From the NCBI GenBank assembly GCA_900759565.1, contig CAAEVV010000019.1, positions 1-54,762 of the forward strand: a DNA stretch of 54,762 nt, written 5' to 3'. The first letter of the stretch is position 1. Each line of letters starts with the position of its first letter. The stretch is from an uncultured Collinsella sp. (GTDB lineage: Bacteria; Actinomycetota; Coriobacteriia; Coriobacteriales; Coriobacteriaceae). Of the stretch, positions 1-9,387 are shown piece by piece. The notes beneath the pieces were generated by a model, which did no database searches, was not told the origin of the DNA, and saw only the letters and a list, made by a program, of their open reading frames with translations. The translations under genes and the position numbers were made by a program.

Positions 1-23
1 GCCGCAGGATCAACTCCTGCGGC
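1..23 (-). terminator. Hairpin after the lipoprotein gene, probable terminator
   Basis: A perfect 9-bp stem (GCCGCAGGA / TCCTGCGGC) with a 5-nt loop lies about 55 bp past the stop of the minus-strand lipoprotein gene. The U-run expected on the minus strand would lie outside the window, so terminator is an inference. Confidence 0.45.
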
Positions 24-79
24 CCCGCCTGGCAAGTGCGCGGATGTGTCCGCCAATCCGCGGCTGATGTTACGTGTCG

Positions 80-922
80 CTACGCGATGGTCGCGGTGTA
101 GGAGGCGACGTCCTCATAGGAATCGGTCAGGTAGGCGTCGATGCCGATGGTCGTATTGACGAGGTCGTCAAGGCTGTCAAGCTCGCCGCTCGAGAACGTG
201 AATTCCTCGGTGGCGTTGGTGCCGGGCATCAGGTGAGCCGAGAACCAGGGTTCCTTCATGGTGCCGTTGACGTTGGTCTTGCCAGAAGGAGCGTAGAAGG
301 TCAGGTCCTTGTCGCTCTTGTTGGTGATGTTGACGACAAAGCCGATGTCGCCCCAGTCGTCCTTGAACTTCTCGGTGATGGTGATGGTGCACAGGTCGTC
401 ATCGGCGACGGTGACGGCGGGGGAGATTTCGATGCTCTGGACATCTTCGTCTTCGACGGCCTCATCGATCTCCTCTTCCTTCTCGGCCGCCTCGCGATCC
501 TTCTTCACCGTACCGGACAGATCCTTGTCGGACTTCGTAAAGATAAGCTTGTCGCCTTCCACCTCGAGGACGAGCTTGTCGTCCTTGAGCTTCAGGTCGT
601 GCGACTCATCTTCGGCGGTAATCGTTACGGTGGTGGCGTCCTTGGCCTCCCATTTCAGGTCGGCGACCTCAAGGAACATGTCGAGGACGCCCGTGCCGTC
701 TTCGTCGAGGATCAGGATACAGTTGAGGCCCCACTCCTTGAGCATATCCATGTACTCATCGGTGAGCTCTTCGCCGTCCAAGGTTCCACCCGAGAGTTCC
801 CAGCTGCCGACGAAGTTGGCCTTGGGGTCTTTGCCGCCGCCGCTGCAGCCCGTCAGGGCAAAGGCGAGCGCCAGGACGCATGTCAGAAATGCGAGTACGG
901 ACTTTTTGAACGTTGTCTTCAT
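80..922 (-). CDS. Secreted lipoprotein, DUF5067/DUF4352-like C-terminal half
   Basis: A 280-residue protein with a classical lipoprotein signal: a basic N-terminus, a hydrophobic stretch and the lipobox LTGC, with Cys26 as the expected lipid site, followed by a Gly-rich linker. Residues of about 35-130 form a beta-rich segment starting GSWELSGG. Residues of about 165-280 look like the immunoglobulin-like domains of Gram-positive lipoproteins (DUF5067/DUF4352 type); this assignment comes from pattern only. The start has a strong ribosome site (AAGGAGG) 6 nt upstream. It is the last gene of a four-gene minus-strand run and follows the SPFH gene by 80 bp, so it may be the extracytoplasmic partner of that membrane-associated set. 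The enzymatic or binding role is unknown. Confidence 0.85.
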   Translation of the reverse strand: MKTTFKKSVLAFLTCVLALAFALTGCSGGGKDPKANFVGSWELSGGTLDGEELTDEYMDMLKEWGLNCILILDEDGTGVLDMFLEVADLKWEAKDATTVTITAEDESHDLKLKDDKLVLEVEGDKLIFTKSDKDLSGTVKKDREAAEKEEEIDEAVEDEDVQSIEISPAVTVADDDLCTITITEKFKDDWGDIGFVVNITNKSDKDLTFYAPSGKTNVNGTMKEPWFSAHLMPGTNATEEFTFSSGELDSLDDLVNTTIGIDAYLTDSYEDVASYTATIA

Positions 923-1002
923 GGTGTCCTCCTTCGTGTGTGAAAACCCATAGAAGCAAATGCGGGGGTGGCGGATCCCCCGCCAATTACCAGATGGAGG
1001 GG

Positions 1003-2244
1003 CTAGGGCCTGGGCGTTCCGCAGTTGCTGCAGAACTTGCCGCCGTTTTCGCTACCGCAGTTGGGGCAGAACCACTTGGCCGGTGCCGGGGCGGGCGCGG
1101 GGCTGCCGCACTCGGAGCAGAACTTGCCGGTGTTGGTGGCACCGCAGCTGCAGGTCCACGTGCCGGCCGCGGGTGCGGCGGCGGGGGCCGGTGCGGGGGC
1201 GGGCGCCGGAGCCGGCTGCGGGGCGGCCTGCTGCTGTGCCTGGCCGGCGGCGAACAGCTGGCTGGCGTTCATGCCGCCCATGCCGCCTGCCATGCCCATG
1301 CCCATAAAGCCGGCCATTGCGCCGTTGGGGTTAGCGGCCGCCGCGCGCATCGCGTCGCTCTGGGCGCTGGCGATGTTGGCTGCTGCCATGGTGGGATCGC
1401 GCATGACCGCGGCCTTCTGCAGGTCCTTGATCATCTGCTCGTCTTCTTGCGAGGCGGCGATGGAGTTGACGCCAAAGCTCACGATCTCGACGCCGCGCAG
1501 GTCACGCCAGTCGGCAGAGAGGATCTCGTTGAGCGCGCGGGCGAGTTCGGTGGTGTGGCCGGGGATGGCGCTGTAGCGGATGCCCATCTCCGAGATCTTG
1601 GCAAAGGCGGGCTGCAGGGCGGTGAGCAGCTCGGACTTAAGCTGGCTGTCGATCTTGTCGCGCGTGTAGCTATCGGTCACGTTGCCGCATACGTTGGTGT
1701 AGAACAGCAGCGGGTTGGTGATGCGGTACGAATACTCGCCGTTGCAGCGCACGGAGATGTCGACGTCCAGGCCAATGTTGTTATCGACCACGCGGAAGGG
1801 CACGGGCGAGGCGGTGCCGTACTTGTTGCCGATGATCTCCTTGGTGTTGATGAAGTAGACGCGCTGGTCCTTGCCCGCGTCGCCGCCAAAGGTAAAGCGG
1901 CTGCCGATATTGGCGAAGGTCTCCTTGATGGAATCGCCCAGGTTGCCGCTAAAGACGCTCGGCTCGCTGCCGGTATCGAAGACGAACTCACCGGGCTCCA
2001 GCGCGACTTCGATGATCTTGCCGTTTTGCACCACGAGCATGCCCTGGCCGTCGTTGACGGCGATGACGGAGCCGTTGGAGATGACGTTATCCTCGCCGCG
2101 CGTGTTGGAGCTGCGGCCGCCGGTGCGCTTGCTGCCCTTGCAGGCCAAGACATCAGCGGGCATCGATTCGCAATAGATAAATTCCTTCCACTGGTCGGCC
2201 ATGACGCCGCCGGCAGCTCCCAATCCAGCTTTCAAGAGTCCCAT
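1003..2244 (-). CDS. SPFH-domain protein with C-terminal zinc ribbons (YdjI-like)
   Basis: A 413-residue protein. Residues of about 1-290 form an SPFH/band-7-like domain of the kind once called virion core protein-like. It is followed by a Gly/Met/Ala-rich stretch, a proline-alanine linker of about 40 residues, and two C-terminal zinc ribbons with CSCG...CSEC and CPNC...CSNC cysteine pairs. The architecture matches Bacillus subtilis YdjI, which helps tether the phage-shock protein PspA to membranes. No transmembrane helix is evident, so membrane contact is probably through the SPFH part. The upstream zinc-ribbon membrane protein (48 bp away) and a DUF4428-like protein make up the likely complex. 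No pspA homologue is seen in this window. The family assignment is firm; the function is inferred. Confidence 0.85.
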   Translation of the reverse strand: MGLLKAGLGAAGGVMADQWKEFIYCESMPADVLACKGSKRTGGRSSNTRGEDNVISNGSVIAVNDGQGMLVVQNGKIIEVALEPGEFVFDTGSEPSVFSGNLGDSIKETFANIGSRFTFGGDAGKDQRVYFINTKEIIGNKYGTASPVPFRVVDNNIGLDVDISVRCNGEYSYRITNPLLFYTNVCGNVTDSYTRDKIDSQLKSELLTALQPAFAKISEMGIRYSAIPGHTTELARALNEILSADWRDLRGVEIVSFGVNSIAASQEDEQMIKDLQKAAVMRDPTMAAANIASAQSDAMRAAAANPNGAMAGFMGMGMAGGMGGMNASQLFAAGQAQQQAAPQPAPAPAPAPAPAAAPAAGTWTCSCGATNTGKFCSECGSPAPAPAPAKWFCPNCGSENGGKFCSNCGTPRP

Positions 2245-2292
2245 GGTGATCTTCCTTTCTCGTCAAAGGCCGGGTGGTATTGGTTGGATTGC

Positions 2293-3615
2293 TTAGTCGT
2301 CCTTGTCGTCTTTCATGACAACGGTGGTCTCGGTGTGGCTGAAGGTGTCGTGCTTCTCGGTCAGGTCGAGCTCGCCACAATACTCATCGGCATGGGTTGC
2401 TTCGTTGGCCGTCTTGAGCTGGCCTACCAGTAACACGTCTCCGATAATCACGATGATCAGCGGCGCGATGACGTTGATGAGGATGCCCTCGATATCAAAG
2501 GTGAGGTAATCCGGATCGAAGGCGTATTCCCCCATAAAGAGAATCTGGGAGAGGATAAATCCGATCACGAAGAACAGCACCGAGGCGATGGCGAGCTTGG
2601 GCTTGGAGCAGGGGAGCTCGCCGACCAAGCGGCCGGTCTGGCCGTTCATGGCAAACAGGTAGCTCTTGCCGTTCCACGAGGTGGAGAGCATCCAGACGGG
2701 GAACAGGGCGTAGTCGCTGTCTTCCCAGGTGCAGTCGAGCTGCTTGCTTTCGACCGTGGCATCGTCGTATTCGTCGACGACGGTCTCGCGCAGGGCCGAG
2801 ATCGTGCTTTCTTCCATACGGCGCTCGGCGCGCGCCTTGCAAGTCTCGCAGTCCTCGTCGTAACGGTTGGCGATGTAGCCGGGCATATATGCGACCGAGA
2901 ACGGGCGCAGCGCGTCGTAGTCAAACGGCTCGATGGCATCCATGTGGCCGTCGGGCATCTTGGACGATCCGTCGACGGGCACGCGCTTAAACGAGATATT
3001 GCCCTTGCGATAGGCATCGTAGTGGTCGGTGGTCGTGACGGTGCGGTCGGATTCCTCGGTCACGGTCTCGTTGGTCGCGTCAAAGTACACTTCGCCGTCA
3101 ACGCGGGCGCCGTAGAGCCAAAACGGCACGTAGACACCTTGGACCTCGTCGATGTGGTTGCCGGTGACAAAGCTCTTGGGCAGCAAGATCTTGCCCTTGT
3201 AGTGTTCCTTGAGTGCGGCCGTGACGTCATCGCGCCCGAGCTTAAACGGAATCACTAGGTCGGGCGAGAAGTCGCCCGAGAGCTGGCCGGGCGCCACGGC
3301 GGAGTTGCCGCAGTACGGGCAGGTGGTGACGGCGACGGTGCCGTCGGACACGAGCTCGGCGCCGCATGACGAGCAGATGTAGCCGGCGTTTTGGGCGAGC
3401 TCCTGCACCGCGTCGTCGGCGACGGGCTTGGGCGTTGCGGCTGCCGCATCGGCTTTGGCGTCGGCCTTGTCCTGGCGCTCGCGATAGAGGGCCTCGACTT
3501 CTTCGACTTCAAAGCGCGAGTCACAGTAGTCGCAGACGAGCTTTTGCTCGGCGCTTGCAAAATGCAAGGGGCCACCGCAGGCAGGGCACTGATAGTTAAC
3601 GCTCTCGAAGGCCAT
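2293..3615 (-). CDS. Zinc-ribbon membrane protein (YdjG-like)
   Basis: A 440-residue protein. The N-terminus carries a TFIIB-type ribbon (CPAC near residue 10, CDYC near 29). A charged Ala-rich linker follows, then a second ribbon near residues 80-105 (CSSC, CPYC). A conserved-looking globular region spans about 110-310, with a CETCKAR motif near 260. Two hydrophobic helices follow at about 340-365 and 375-400, and the charged tail ends in DDKDD. The layout resembles YdjG-type proteins encoded beside SPFH genes. It lies 25 bp downstream of the DUF4428-like gene and upstream of the SPFH gene, suggesting one transcript and a joint membrane complex. The molecular activity is not known to me. Confidence 0.8.
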   Translation of the reverse strand: MAFESVNYQCPACGGPLHFASAEQKLVCDYCDSRFEVEEVEALYRERQDKADAKADAAAATPKPVADDAVQELAQNAGYICSSCGAELVSDGTVAVTTCPYCGNSAVAPGQLSGDFSPDLVIPFKLGRDDVTAALKEHYKGKILLPKSFVTGNHIDEVQGVYVPFWLYGARVDGEVYFDATNETVTEESDRTVTTTDHYDAYRKGNISFKRVPVDGSSKMPDGHMDAIEPFDYDALRPFSVAYMPGYIANRYDEDCETCKARAERRMEESTISALRETVVDEYDDATVESKQLDCTWEDSDYALFPVWMLSTSWNGKSYLFAMNGQTGRLVGELPCSKPKLAIASVLFFVIGFILSQILFMGEYAFDPDYLTFDIEGILINVIAPLIIVIIGDVLLVGQLKTANEATHADEYCGELDLTEKHDTFSHTETTVVMKDDKDD

Positions 3616-3639
3616 GATCGGTCCTTTCCGTGCCGGAGA

Positions 3640-4377
3640 CTATGCGCCGATGGCGCCGCCGCAGTATTCGCAGCGCCCGCTGGCATCGGGAATGGTGGTG
3701 GCTCCGCAGAAGGGGCAGGTGACCGCGGTCTTGGGGGCCTTGGCGGCCACGACGCTGTCGCGCGTCTCCTGGCGCAGCTGCACCAGCGCGTCGCGGACCT
3801 CGGTTGCCTGGCGCTTGGCCTCGCGGTATTCGATGGAGCCGCGCTGATCGATGGTGGAGTCGTTCACGCGCAGGTTGATCTCGGTAAAGTACGGCGTGTT
3901 GACGTGAATGGTCAGGTTAAAGTCGTAATCCAGGTCATAGCGCGGCGGATTGTAGCTCTCGCGCTCGCCGTCCTTGGTCTCGCGATAGATCTCGGTGCGA
4001 TGCTCGTCGATATCCATATCGCAGCCGAGTACCTGCGAGAACTCGATGATGTCGGGATTGGCGTCGCGCCAGCGGCTCTGCGAAGTGATGATCAACAGGC
4101 CCGCGTCCTCATCGAGCATAATATTGGTGCGCCCGGCAGAAAGCGTGCGCGTGGGGTTGAACGAAGACAGGCGCTCGGCGTTGGCCTCGCGGTAGGCGAG
4201 TTGCTCACGGATATCGTCCGCGGTGCTGGAGCGATAGCCGTGAAAGTAGGGGGAGAGCTTGCCGGCGCACTCTTTGCACAGGTAGCCTTCATTGATTTTT
4301 GTCTTACCTAGAAGTCCCAGCTCGGTACCGCAAATCGCGCACTCTTTCTTCTCGAACATCTTGTCAAAGAAGCCCAT
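3640..4377 (-). CDS. DUF4428-like protein with zinc ribbons at both ends
   Basis: A 245-residue soluble protein starting MGFFDKMFEKKECAIC. The N-terminal ribbon (CAIC near residue 17, CKEC near 37) is typical of DUF4428 proteins, in which it precedes a PH-like or SHOCT-like region. The middle, about 75-190, is predicted beta-rich and would fit such a fold. The C-terminus has a second ribbon (CPFC...CEYC near residues 220-240). The ribosome site GGGAGG sits 6 nt before the ATG. It is the first gene of the minus-strand cluster running to position 80, so the promoter should lie in 4378-4700. The role is probably scaffolding in the SPFH/zinc-ribbon module; this is inference from neighbours. Confidence 0.75.
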   Translation of the reverse strand: MGFFDKMFEKKECAICGTELGLLGKTKINEGYLCKECAGKLSPYFHGYRSSTADDIREQLAYREANAERLSSFNPTRTLSAGRTNIMLDEDAGLLIITSQSRWRDANPDIIEFSQVLGCDMDIDEHRTEIYRETKDGERESYNPPRYDLDYDFNLTIHVNTPYFTEINLRVNDSTIDQRGSIEYREAKRQATEVRDALVQLRQETRDSVVAAKAPKTAVTCPFCGATTIPDASGRCEYCGGAIGA

Positions 4378-4539
4378 GGCTGCCTCCCATCAACTGGTAG
4401 CGTGTGTCACTTTTGATGATGGGGGAGTGCGCGATCCTTCGCGATACCCAGACGGCTCAAGGAGTCTCCACAACTGGGACACATGGCCCATTTTTCATCC
4501 GACACATAGGGACACTCCTTGCTGCGGGTAGTCATTGGG

Positions 4540-4568
4540 CACTCATTGGGGACGTACTTAAATGAGTG
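4540..4568. repeat. Hairpin repeat, short GGGGACGT family (stem variant)
   Basis: The stem CACTCATT / AATGAGTG encloses a GGGGACGTACTTA loop. The same loop occurs elsewhere with the stem TAGTCATT / AATGACTA (10541, 33714), so the stem differs in a compensating way. It sits in the 377-bp gap 4378-4754, which otherwise holds only GGGACACTCCTTGC-like half repeats at about 4510 and 4577 and no gene. Confidence 0.6.
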
Positions 4569-4754
4569 GCAGTTGGGGACACTCCTTGCCGAGCTAGAGG
4601 CCGCGCGTGTCCCTTCTGGTCCATGAGGCTCAAAACCGCGGTGTGACGTGAACGGCTGGGGTCAAATTTGCAGCATTTCGAGCTCGGCTTCGATATTGAG
4701 ACTGGTTCTTTATGAAAATAGTTTTCCAGACAATTGAGCGGCTGGGGGTTAACC

Positions 4755-6299
4755 ATGAGGGACATGGGAGACACAACCTCATATCTGCGTCGGGGCATTC
4801 GGGAGATTATATGCCTGGCGCTGTTCTTCTTCACGTTTTTGGCGTGCGAGTATCTTTTTGATGCGCGCATGGCCGAGTTCGTGTCTCCGGACGAGGTTGT
4901 TATTTATGAGAGCCTTGTTATCGGCGCGAGCGTGATTGGCTTTTTTGTGCGTCCTATTCTGTACTATCACCGTCCCCATGCCATCGACGCAACGAGTGAC
5001 GTCACGGGCGTTTTGCTGGTGGCGGCATTGCTGCTGTTGATTATGGCGGTTCAGGTTGAGGTAATAATCGCCGGCGGTTTGGTGGCGTGCTGCGCACTGG
5101 GCTACTGCGGATCGACTGCCCACGCAAACTTTGCGCGACGCTTTGCGCGGACGCCCTGCTTGGCGCGCGTCGCAGCACTTTCCTATGCCATGGGCGTTCT
5201 GGTACAGGTCCTCAACCACATGGTGATGCCTGTCGGTATTCCTCAGCAGGCTGTTCTGGTTGTCTGTGCGATCGTGCAGGTGGCGTTGCTCCACGGTGCC
5301 CGACGCGCCAAACTGCGCGACGAGTCCGATCCTAACTTTGAACCCAGCGTTGCCGGACTTTCGGTAGATGCTTTGGAATATGGCGCCAAGTGGCAAGACG
5401 ATCCCAAGGCAAAGTCGGCATTCCGCCGCGCCGCAGTTCGCCTGACCGTGGCGACGGTGTATCTTTCCGGCGTATTCGCCGCTCTCAACGCTGGCCTCAC
5501 GACCTTGCATGCTGTCGGAGCCGTCGATTTGGGCGATTGGCCGCGCCTGCTGCTTGTCGTGAGCTCGTTGGCCGCTGGCGCACTATTTGACCTGCACGGC
5601 CGCTCGTATATGAATATCGGCATGACATGCGCCGCCATGCTGTCCACGCTTTCGTTCTTTGTGCTCATCATCGACGGCAATGGCGGCAACGAGCTTGCTG
5701 CCACGATCATCTTTTATCTGGCCTCGGGCTTCTTTGTGGTGTTCTTTACCACAAAATTCGCCGCCATCTCGCTCTATGCGCGCTGGTCATATTTTTGGCC
5801 GTGCATGGGTCGCGTCGTCAACAACGTGTGCTCGATGTTCGTGACGGCGCCGGCAGTGGCGATTATCTCGAGTCAAAATGTGCTGGCTGCGGTCGGTGCG
5901 GCGCTCGTGATGTTTGTGGGCATTGCGATTACGCTGCTGGGGCAGTTGGGGCAACGAGCCGATGATGCCGCGATGCGGGACGGACTGCCGCTTGCCACCG
6001 ACGATCTTGGTGGGGATCTTGCGCCCACATGCTCCGACCCCGAGCCCGTGGAGGCAGCGGAGCTCACGTCCGATGAACGCCTTGATGCCTTCGTCGCCAC
6101 CTTTGGGCTTACAGAGCGCGAGCGCGATATTCTTGAGGTCTTGGTCGTTTCGGACCAGAGCGTTCAGGACATCGCCACAACGCTCTTTCTTTCGCGCTCC
6201 ACGCTCTATCGCCACATTTTCTCGATCAACAAAAAGGCCGGTACCGCCTCGCGCGTGGCCCTCATCAACTTCTTCTGGTCCTGGACACCCAAGGACTAG
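4755..6299 (+). CDS. LuxR-family regulator with a multi-helix membrane domain
   Basis: A 514-residue protein. About ten to twelve hydrophobic helices fill residues 12-405, and a LuxR-type helix-turn-helix lies at the C-terminus (LTERERDILEVLV, then SRSTLYRHIFSINKKAG). This MFS-like sensor plus LuxR output is a regulator class greatly expanded in Coriobacteriia; the signals are mostly unknown. I chose the ATG at 4755 because GGGGG lies 6 nt upstream; an in-frame TTG at 4734 lacks a site. It is monocistronic and converges with mgtA. Targets cannot be read from the sequence. Confidence 0.85.
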   Translation: MRDMGDTTSYLRRGIREIICLALFFFTFLACEYLFDARMAEFVSPDEVVIYESLVIGASVIGFFVRPILYYHRPHAIDATSDVTGVLLVAALLLLIMAVQVEVIIAGGLVACCALGYCGSTAHANFARRFARTPCLARVAALSYAMGVLVQVLNHMVMPVGIPQQAVLVVCAIVQVALLHGARRAKLRDESDPNFEPSVAGLSVDALEYGAKWQDDPKAKSAFRRAAVRLTVATVYLSGVFAALNAGLTTLHAVGAVDLGDWPRLLLVVSSLAAGALFDLHGRSYMNIGMTCAAMLSTLSFFVLIIDGNGGNELAATIIFYLASGFFVVFFTTKFAAISLYARWSYFWPCMGRVVNNVCSMFVTAPAVAIISSQNVLAAVGAALVMFVGIAITLLGQLGQRADDAAMRDGLPLATDDLGGDLAPTCSDPEPVEAAELTSDERLDAFVATFGLTERERDILEVLVVSDQSVQDIATTLFLSRSTLYRHIFSINKKAGTASRVALINFFWSWTPKD

Positions 6300-6313
6300 C
6301 TAATCTCCCAATA

Positions 6314-6380
6314 AGTTGCGGTGGAATAGTCCCTAAATTAAAGTCACGGGGCTTTAAACAGGAACTATTTCACCGCAACT
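6314..6380. repeat. 67-bp hairpin repeat (AGTTGCGGTG family), copy 1
   Basis: Long inverted repeat with ends AGTTGCGGTG / CACCGCAACT. Copies at 28207 and 41124 have exactly the same length but different centres. It lies between the converging luxR-type and mgtA genes, where a bidirectional transcription stop would be useful. The rest of 6381-6480 is GCN-rich low-complexity sequence. Confidence 0.8.
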
Positions 6381-6480
6381 GCTGGGGGGATAGACTGCGG
6401 CGGCGGCAGAGGCAACGGCAGCGGCGTTGGCAGCTGTGGTAGTGGCAACGGCAGCTGGCAGGGTGTTTTCCGTCTTCTTG

Positions 6481-9249
6481 CTACAGCAGCTCGCCGTGGC
6501 GGGCAATGTAGCGGCGCTTTGCCAGCTGGGTGAGCGCGATATAGGCGGAGACGATGCCGATGAGCAGCCCAAAAAAGCTCGTGGGCAGCGGCATGAGGCC
6601 GAGCGCATCGGCGATGGGGCTTGCCGGCAGCCAGGTGACGAGCGCCAGGCCCAGCACGGTAAGAACGCACAATGCGGGCGCGGCGTGGTCGCGCGGGCTC
6701 GGCAGATGCGGGGAGCGCAACATGTGGACCACGAGTGTCTGCGACCACATGGACTCGACAAACCAGCCGCTCTGGAAGAGCGCAGCAAAGGTCGCCATAC
6801 CCGCGACGTCGCCCGCGGCGGCAAGCTCGGACCAGCTTGCGTCCACGGCGGCGGGGCACACGACAAAGAAGAGCGCGGCGAAGGTCACGATGTCAAACAG
6901 CGAGCTCACGGGGCCCAGCTCGAGCATAAAGCCCTTGATGGACGCGGCGTCCCAGGCACGCGGGCGGGCAGTCCAGGCGTCATCGACGGTGTCCCACGGC
7001 AGTGCGATGCACACGATCTCGTAGACCAGCGACAGCAGTACCAGCTGCAGGGCGCTCATGGGCAAAAACGGCAAGAACAGGCTCGCGACGGTCACGGACA
7101 GCACATTGCCAAAGTTGGAGCTCACCGTGGTCTTGAGGTACTTGAGCAGGTTGCCGTAAGTGCGGCGGCCTTCGATGATGCCGCGCTCGAGCACGCCCAG
7201 GTCCTTCTGAAGCAAGATGATATCGGCGGATTCCTTGGCAATATCGACGGCTGAATCGACCGAGATGCCGCAATCGCTCGCACGCATGGCGGCGGCGTCG
7301 TTGATGCCGTCGCCCATAAAGCCCACGGTGTGGCCGAGCATCTCGCGCATGACACGTACCAGGCGCGCCTTCTGCAGCGGCGAGAGCTTGGCGAAGAGGT
7401 GGGTTTTCTCGGCGCGCTCGGCAAGTTCGGCGTCATCGAGCGCATCGATCTCGGAGCCGAGCAAGACGTTGCTCGCATCGATACCAATCTGCTCGCAGAC
7501 GGTGGCGGCGACGCGGTCGTTGTCGCCGGTTAGGACCTTGACCGCCACGCCCTTGGCCTCGAGGGTGGCGACGGCGCCCGCGGCACTTGCTTTGGGCGGA
7601 TCGAGGAAGGCCAAAAAGCCCATCAGCACCATGTCGCACTCGTCGGCGATGCCAAACTCGCCCACGCAGCGCGGATTGGTCTTCTGCGCCACGGCAATTA
7701 CGCGTAGGCCCTCGGCGTTAAGTCCGGCGATCTGCTTGCGAATCTGGGCGAGCTTCTCGTCGGTGAGCGGCTGAGCGATGCCATCGATCTCGACAAAGGA
7801 GCAGATCTCGAGCATTTCCTCGGCGGCGCCCTTGGTAACCATCTGGGTTTTGCCTTGGGCGTCGGCGACAACTACGCTCAGGCGACGGCGCGAGAAATCG
7901 AAGGGAACCTCGTCGACCTTGGTGTAGCGGTCGCGCAGGCTCTGGCCCAGCATGGAATCGGGTGCGACGGTCGAGGGTGTCACATCGGCACGGTCGATTA
8001 CGGCCAGGTCGATAAGATTTTTGAGGCCGGTCTGGAAGAAGCTGTTCAAAAACGCATGGCGCAGCACGCGTGCGTCCTCGTTGCCGTCGGTGTTGAGGTA
8101 GCGCTCGAGCACGATGCGGTCTTCGGTGAGGGTGCCGGTCTTGTCGCAGCACAGGACGTCCATCGCTCCGAGGTTTTGAATCGCCGGCAGCTCCTTGACG
8201 ATAACCTGGCGACGGGCGAGGTCCTTGGCGCCCTGCGACAGGCTCGTGGTCACGATGACGGGAAGCATCTGCGGCGTGATGCCCACGGCCACGCTCGTGG
8301 CGAACAGCAGCGCGTCGATGACGTTGCCCTTGGTGGCGGCGTTGATGGCAAAGACGGCCGGCGCCATAACGAGCATCAGGCGCACCAGCAGCATGGAGAC
8401 GCTCGAGACGCCGCGGTCAAACGCGCTTTTTTCGCCGCGCCCGTTGAGCATCTTGGCGATGCCGCCCAGGTAGGTGTCCGAGCCGGTGGCAACGACAAGC
8501 GCCATGGCGGCGCCGTTTTGCACGGAGGTGCCGGTAAAGACGATGTTCTTGCAGGCAGAGAGTGGCAGTGCGGAGCCGTCGGCGCCCTCGACGACGGTGA
8601 CGGCGGTGGTCTTCTCGACGGCCTCGCTCTCGCCGGTGAGTGCGGACTCGATCACAAACAGGTCGCGCGCGGTGATGATGCGGGCGTCTGCTGGCACCAT
8701 ATCGCCGGCAGAGAGGCGGATTACATCGCCGGGGACGAGCTCGTCGAAGGGGATCTCGATGCGCCCGCCGTCGCGCAGGGCGGTGCAAGTGTTGGAGACC
8801 AGGTCCTTAAGGGCCTCGGCCGCATTGCCGCTGCGGGCTTCCTGGATAAACTTCATACCGCCCGATACCAGCAGCATGATGCCGATGACGATGACCGTGG
8901 AGGGGTCGCGCTGCGGCTCGGGTACGGCGAGCACGTCGATGTAGAGCGAGACCAGCGCGAGCGCGGCGAGGATGCCGGCGAAGGGATCGATGAACGCGTC
9001 GGCGATGCGGCGGGCGAGCGTTTTGGTCGTTGCCTCGATGGTGTTGGGGCCGACGGCGTTCAGGCGCTCAGTTGCCTGCTCGACGGTGAGGCCGTTTGCC
9101 GTGGCGTCAAGCAGTACGAGGGCGTCCTCGGCACTATGGGTGGCGGCGAATATGGTGTTCTTGGATAGGCCGGTATGAGCGGCAGGGCGCGCCGTGCGGC
9201 GGCGCTTGGAGATGGCTTCGAGTACCGTGACGGTTTTGAGCATCAGCAT
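6481..9249 (-). CDS. mgtA: Magnesium-transporting P-type ATPase
   Basis: A 922-residue P-type ATPase of the MgtA/MgtB (type IIIB) class, which brings Mg2+ into the cell. Visible signatures in order are the actuator motif LTGES near residue 200, the phosphorylation motif DKTGTLTED near 370, a nucleotide-binding KGAAEE near 480, the hinge GDGINDAAAM near 650, and C-terminal helices to about 905. Length is normal. The ATG at 9249 follows AAGGAGG by 5 nt. The 280-bp leader contains a small ORF with its own ribosome site and a promoter-like pair, suggesting control within the 5' leader as in enterobacterial mgtA, although the sequences are unrelated. Confidence 0.95.
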   Translation of the reverse strand: MLMLKTVTVLEAISKRRRTARPAAHTGLSKNTIFAATHSAEDALVLLDATANGLTVEQATERLNAVGPNTIEATTKTLARRIADAFIDPFAGILAALALVSLYIDVLAVPEPQRDPSTVIVIGIMLLVSGGMKFIQEARSGNAAEALKDLVSNTCTALRDGGRIEIPFDELVPGDVIRLSAGDMVPADARIITARDLFVIESALTGESEAVEKTTAVTVVEGADGSALPLSACKNIVFTGTSVQNGAAMALVVATGSDTYLGGIAKMLNGRGEKSAFDRGVSSVSMLLVRLMLVMAPAVFAINAATKGNVIDALLFATSVAVGITPQMLPVIVTTSLSQGAKDLARRQVIVKELPAIQNLGAMDVLCCDKTGTLTEDRIVLERYLNTDGNEDARVLRHAFLNSFFQTGLKNLIDLAVIDRADVTPSTVAPDSMLGQSLRDRYTKVDEVPFDFSRRRLSVVVADAQGKTQMVTKGAAEEMLEICSFVEIDGIAQPLTDEKLAQIRKQIAGLNAEGLRVIAVAQKTNPRCVGEFGIADECDMVLMGFLAFLDPPKASAAGAVATLEAKGVAVKVLTGDNDRVAATVCEQIGIDASNVLLGSEIDALDDAELAERAEKTHLFAKLSPLQKARLVRVMREMLGHTVGFMGDGINDAAAMRASDCGISVDSAVDIAKESADIILLQKDLGVLERGIIEGRRTYGNLLKYLKTTVSSNFGNVLSVTVASLFLPFLPMSALQLVLLSLVYEIVCIALPWDTVDDAWTARPRAWDAASIKGFMLELGPVSSLFDIVTFAALFFVVCPAAVDASWSELAAAGDVAGMATFAALFQSGWFVESMWSQTLVVHMLRSPHLPSPRDHAAPALCVLTVLGLALVTWLPASPIADALGLMPLPTSFFGLLIGIVSAYIALTQLAKRRYIARHGELL

Positions 9250-9387
9250 AGGGTCCTCCTTGTTGAGGGGAGTTAGCGTACGTGTCGTATTTGCTTCAAA
9301 AACCTAGATGTCGCTCACGTCAAGCTCTTGAGCCCACAAAGGGTGCAGCGCGCCTTTGCGGTGGTTTTGGCGATCTGCCGGTGGCGT

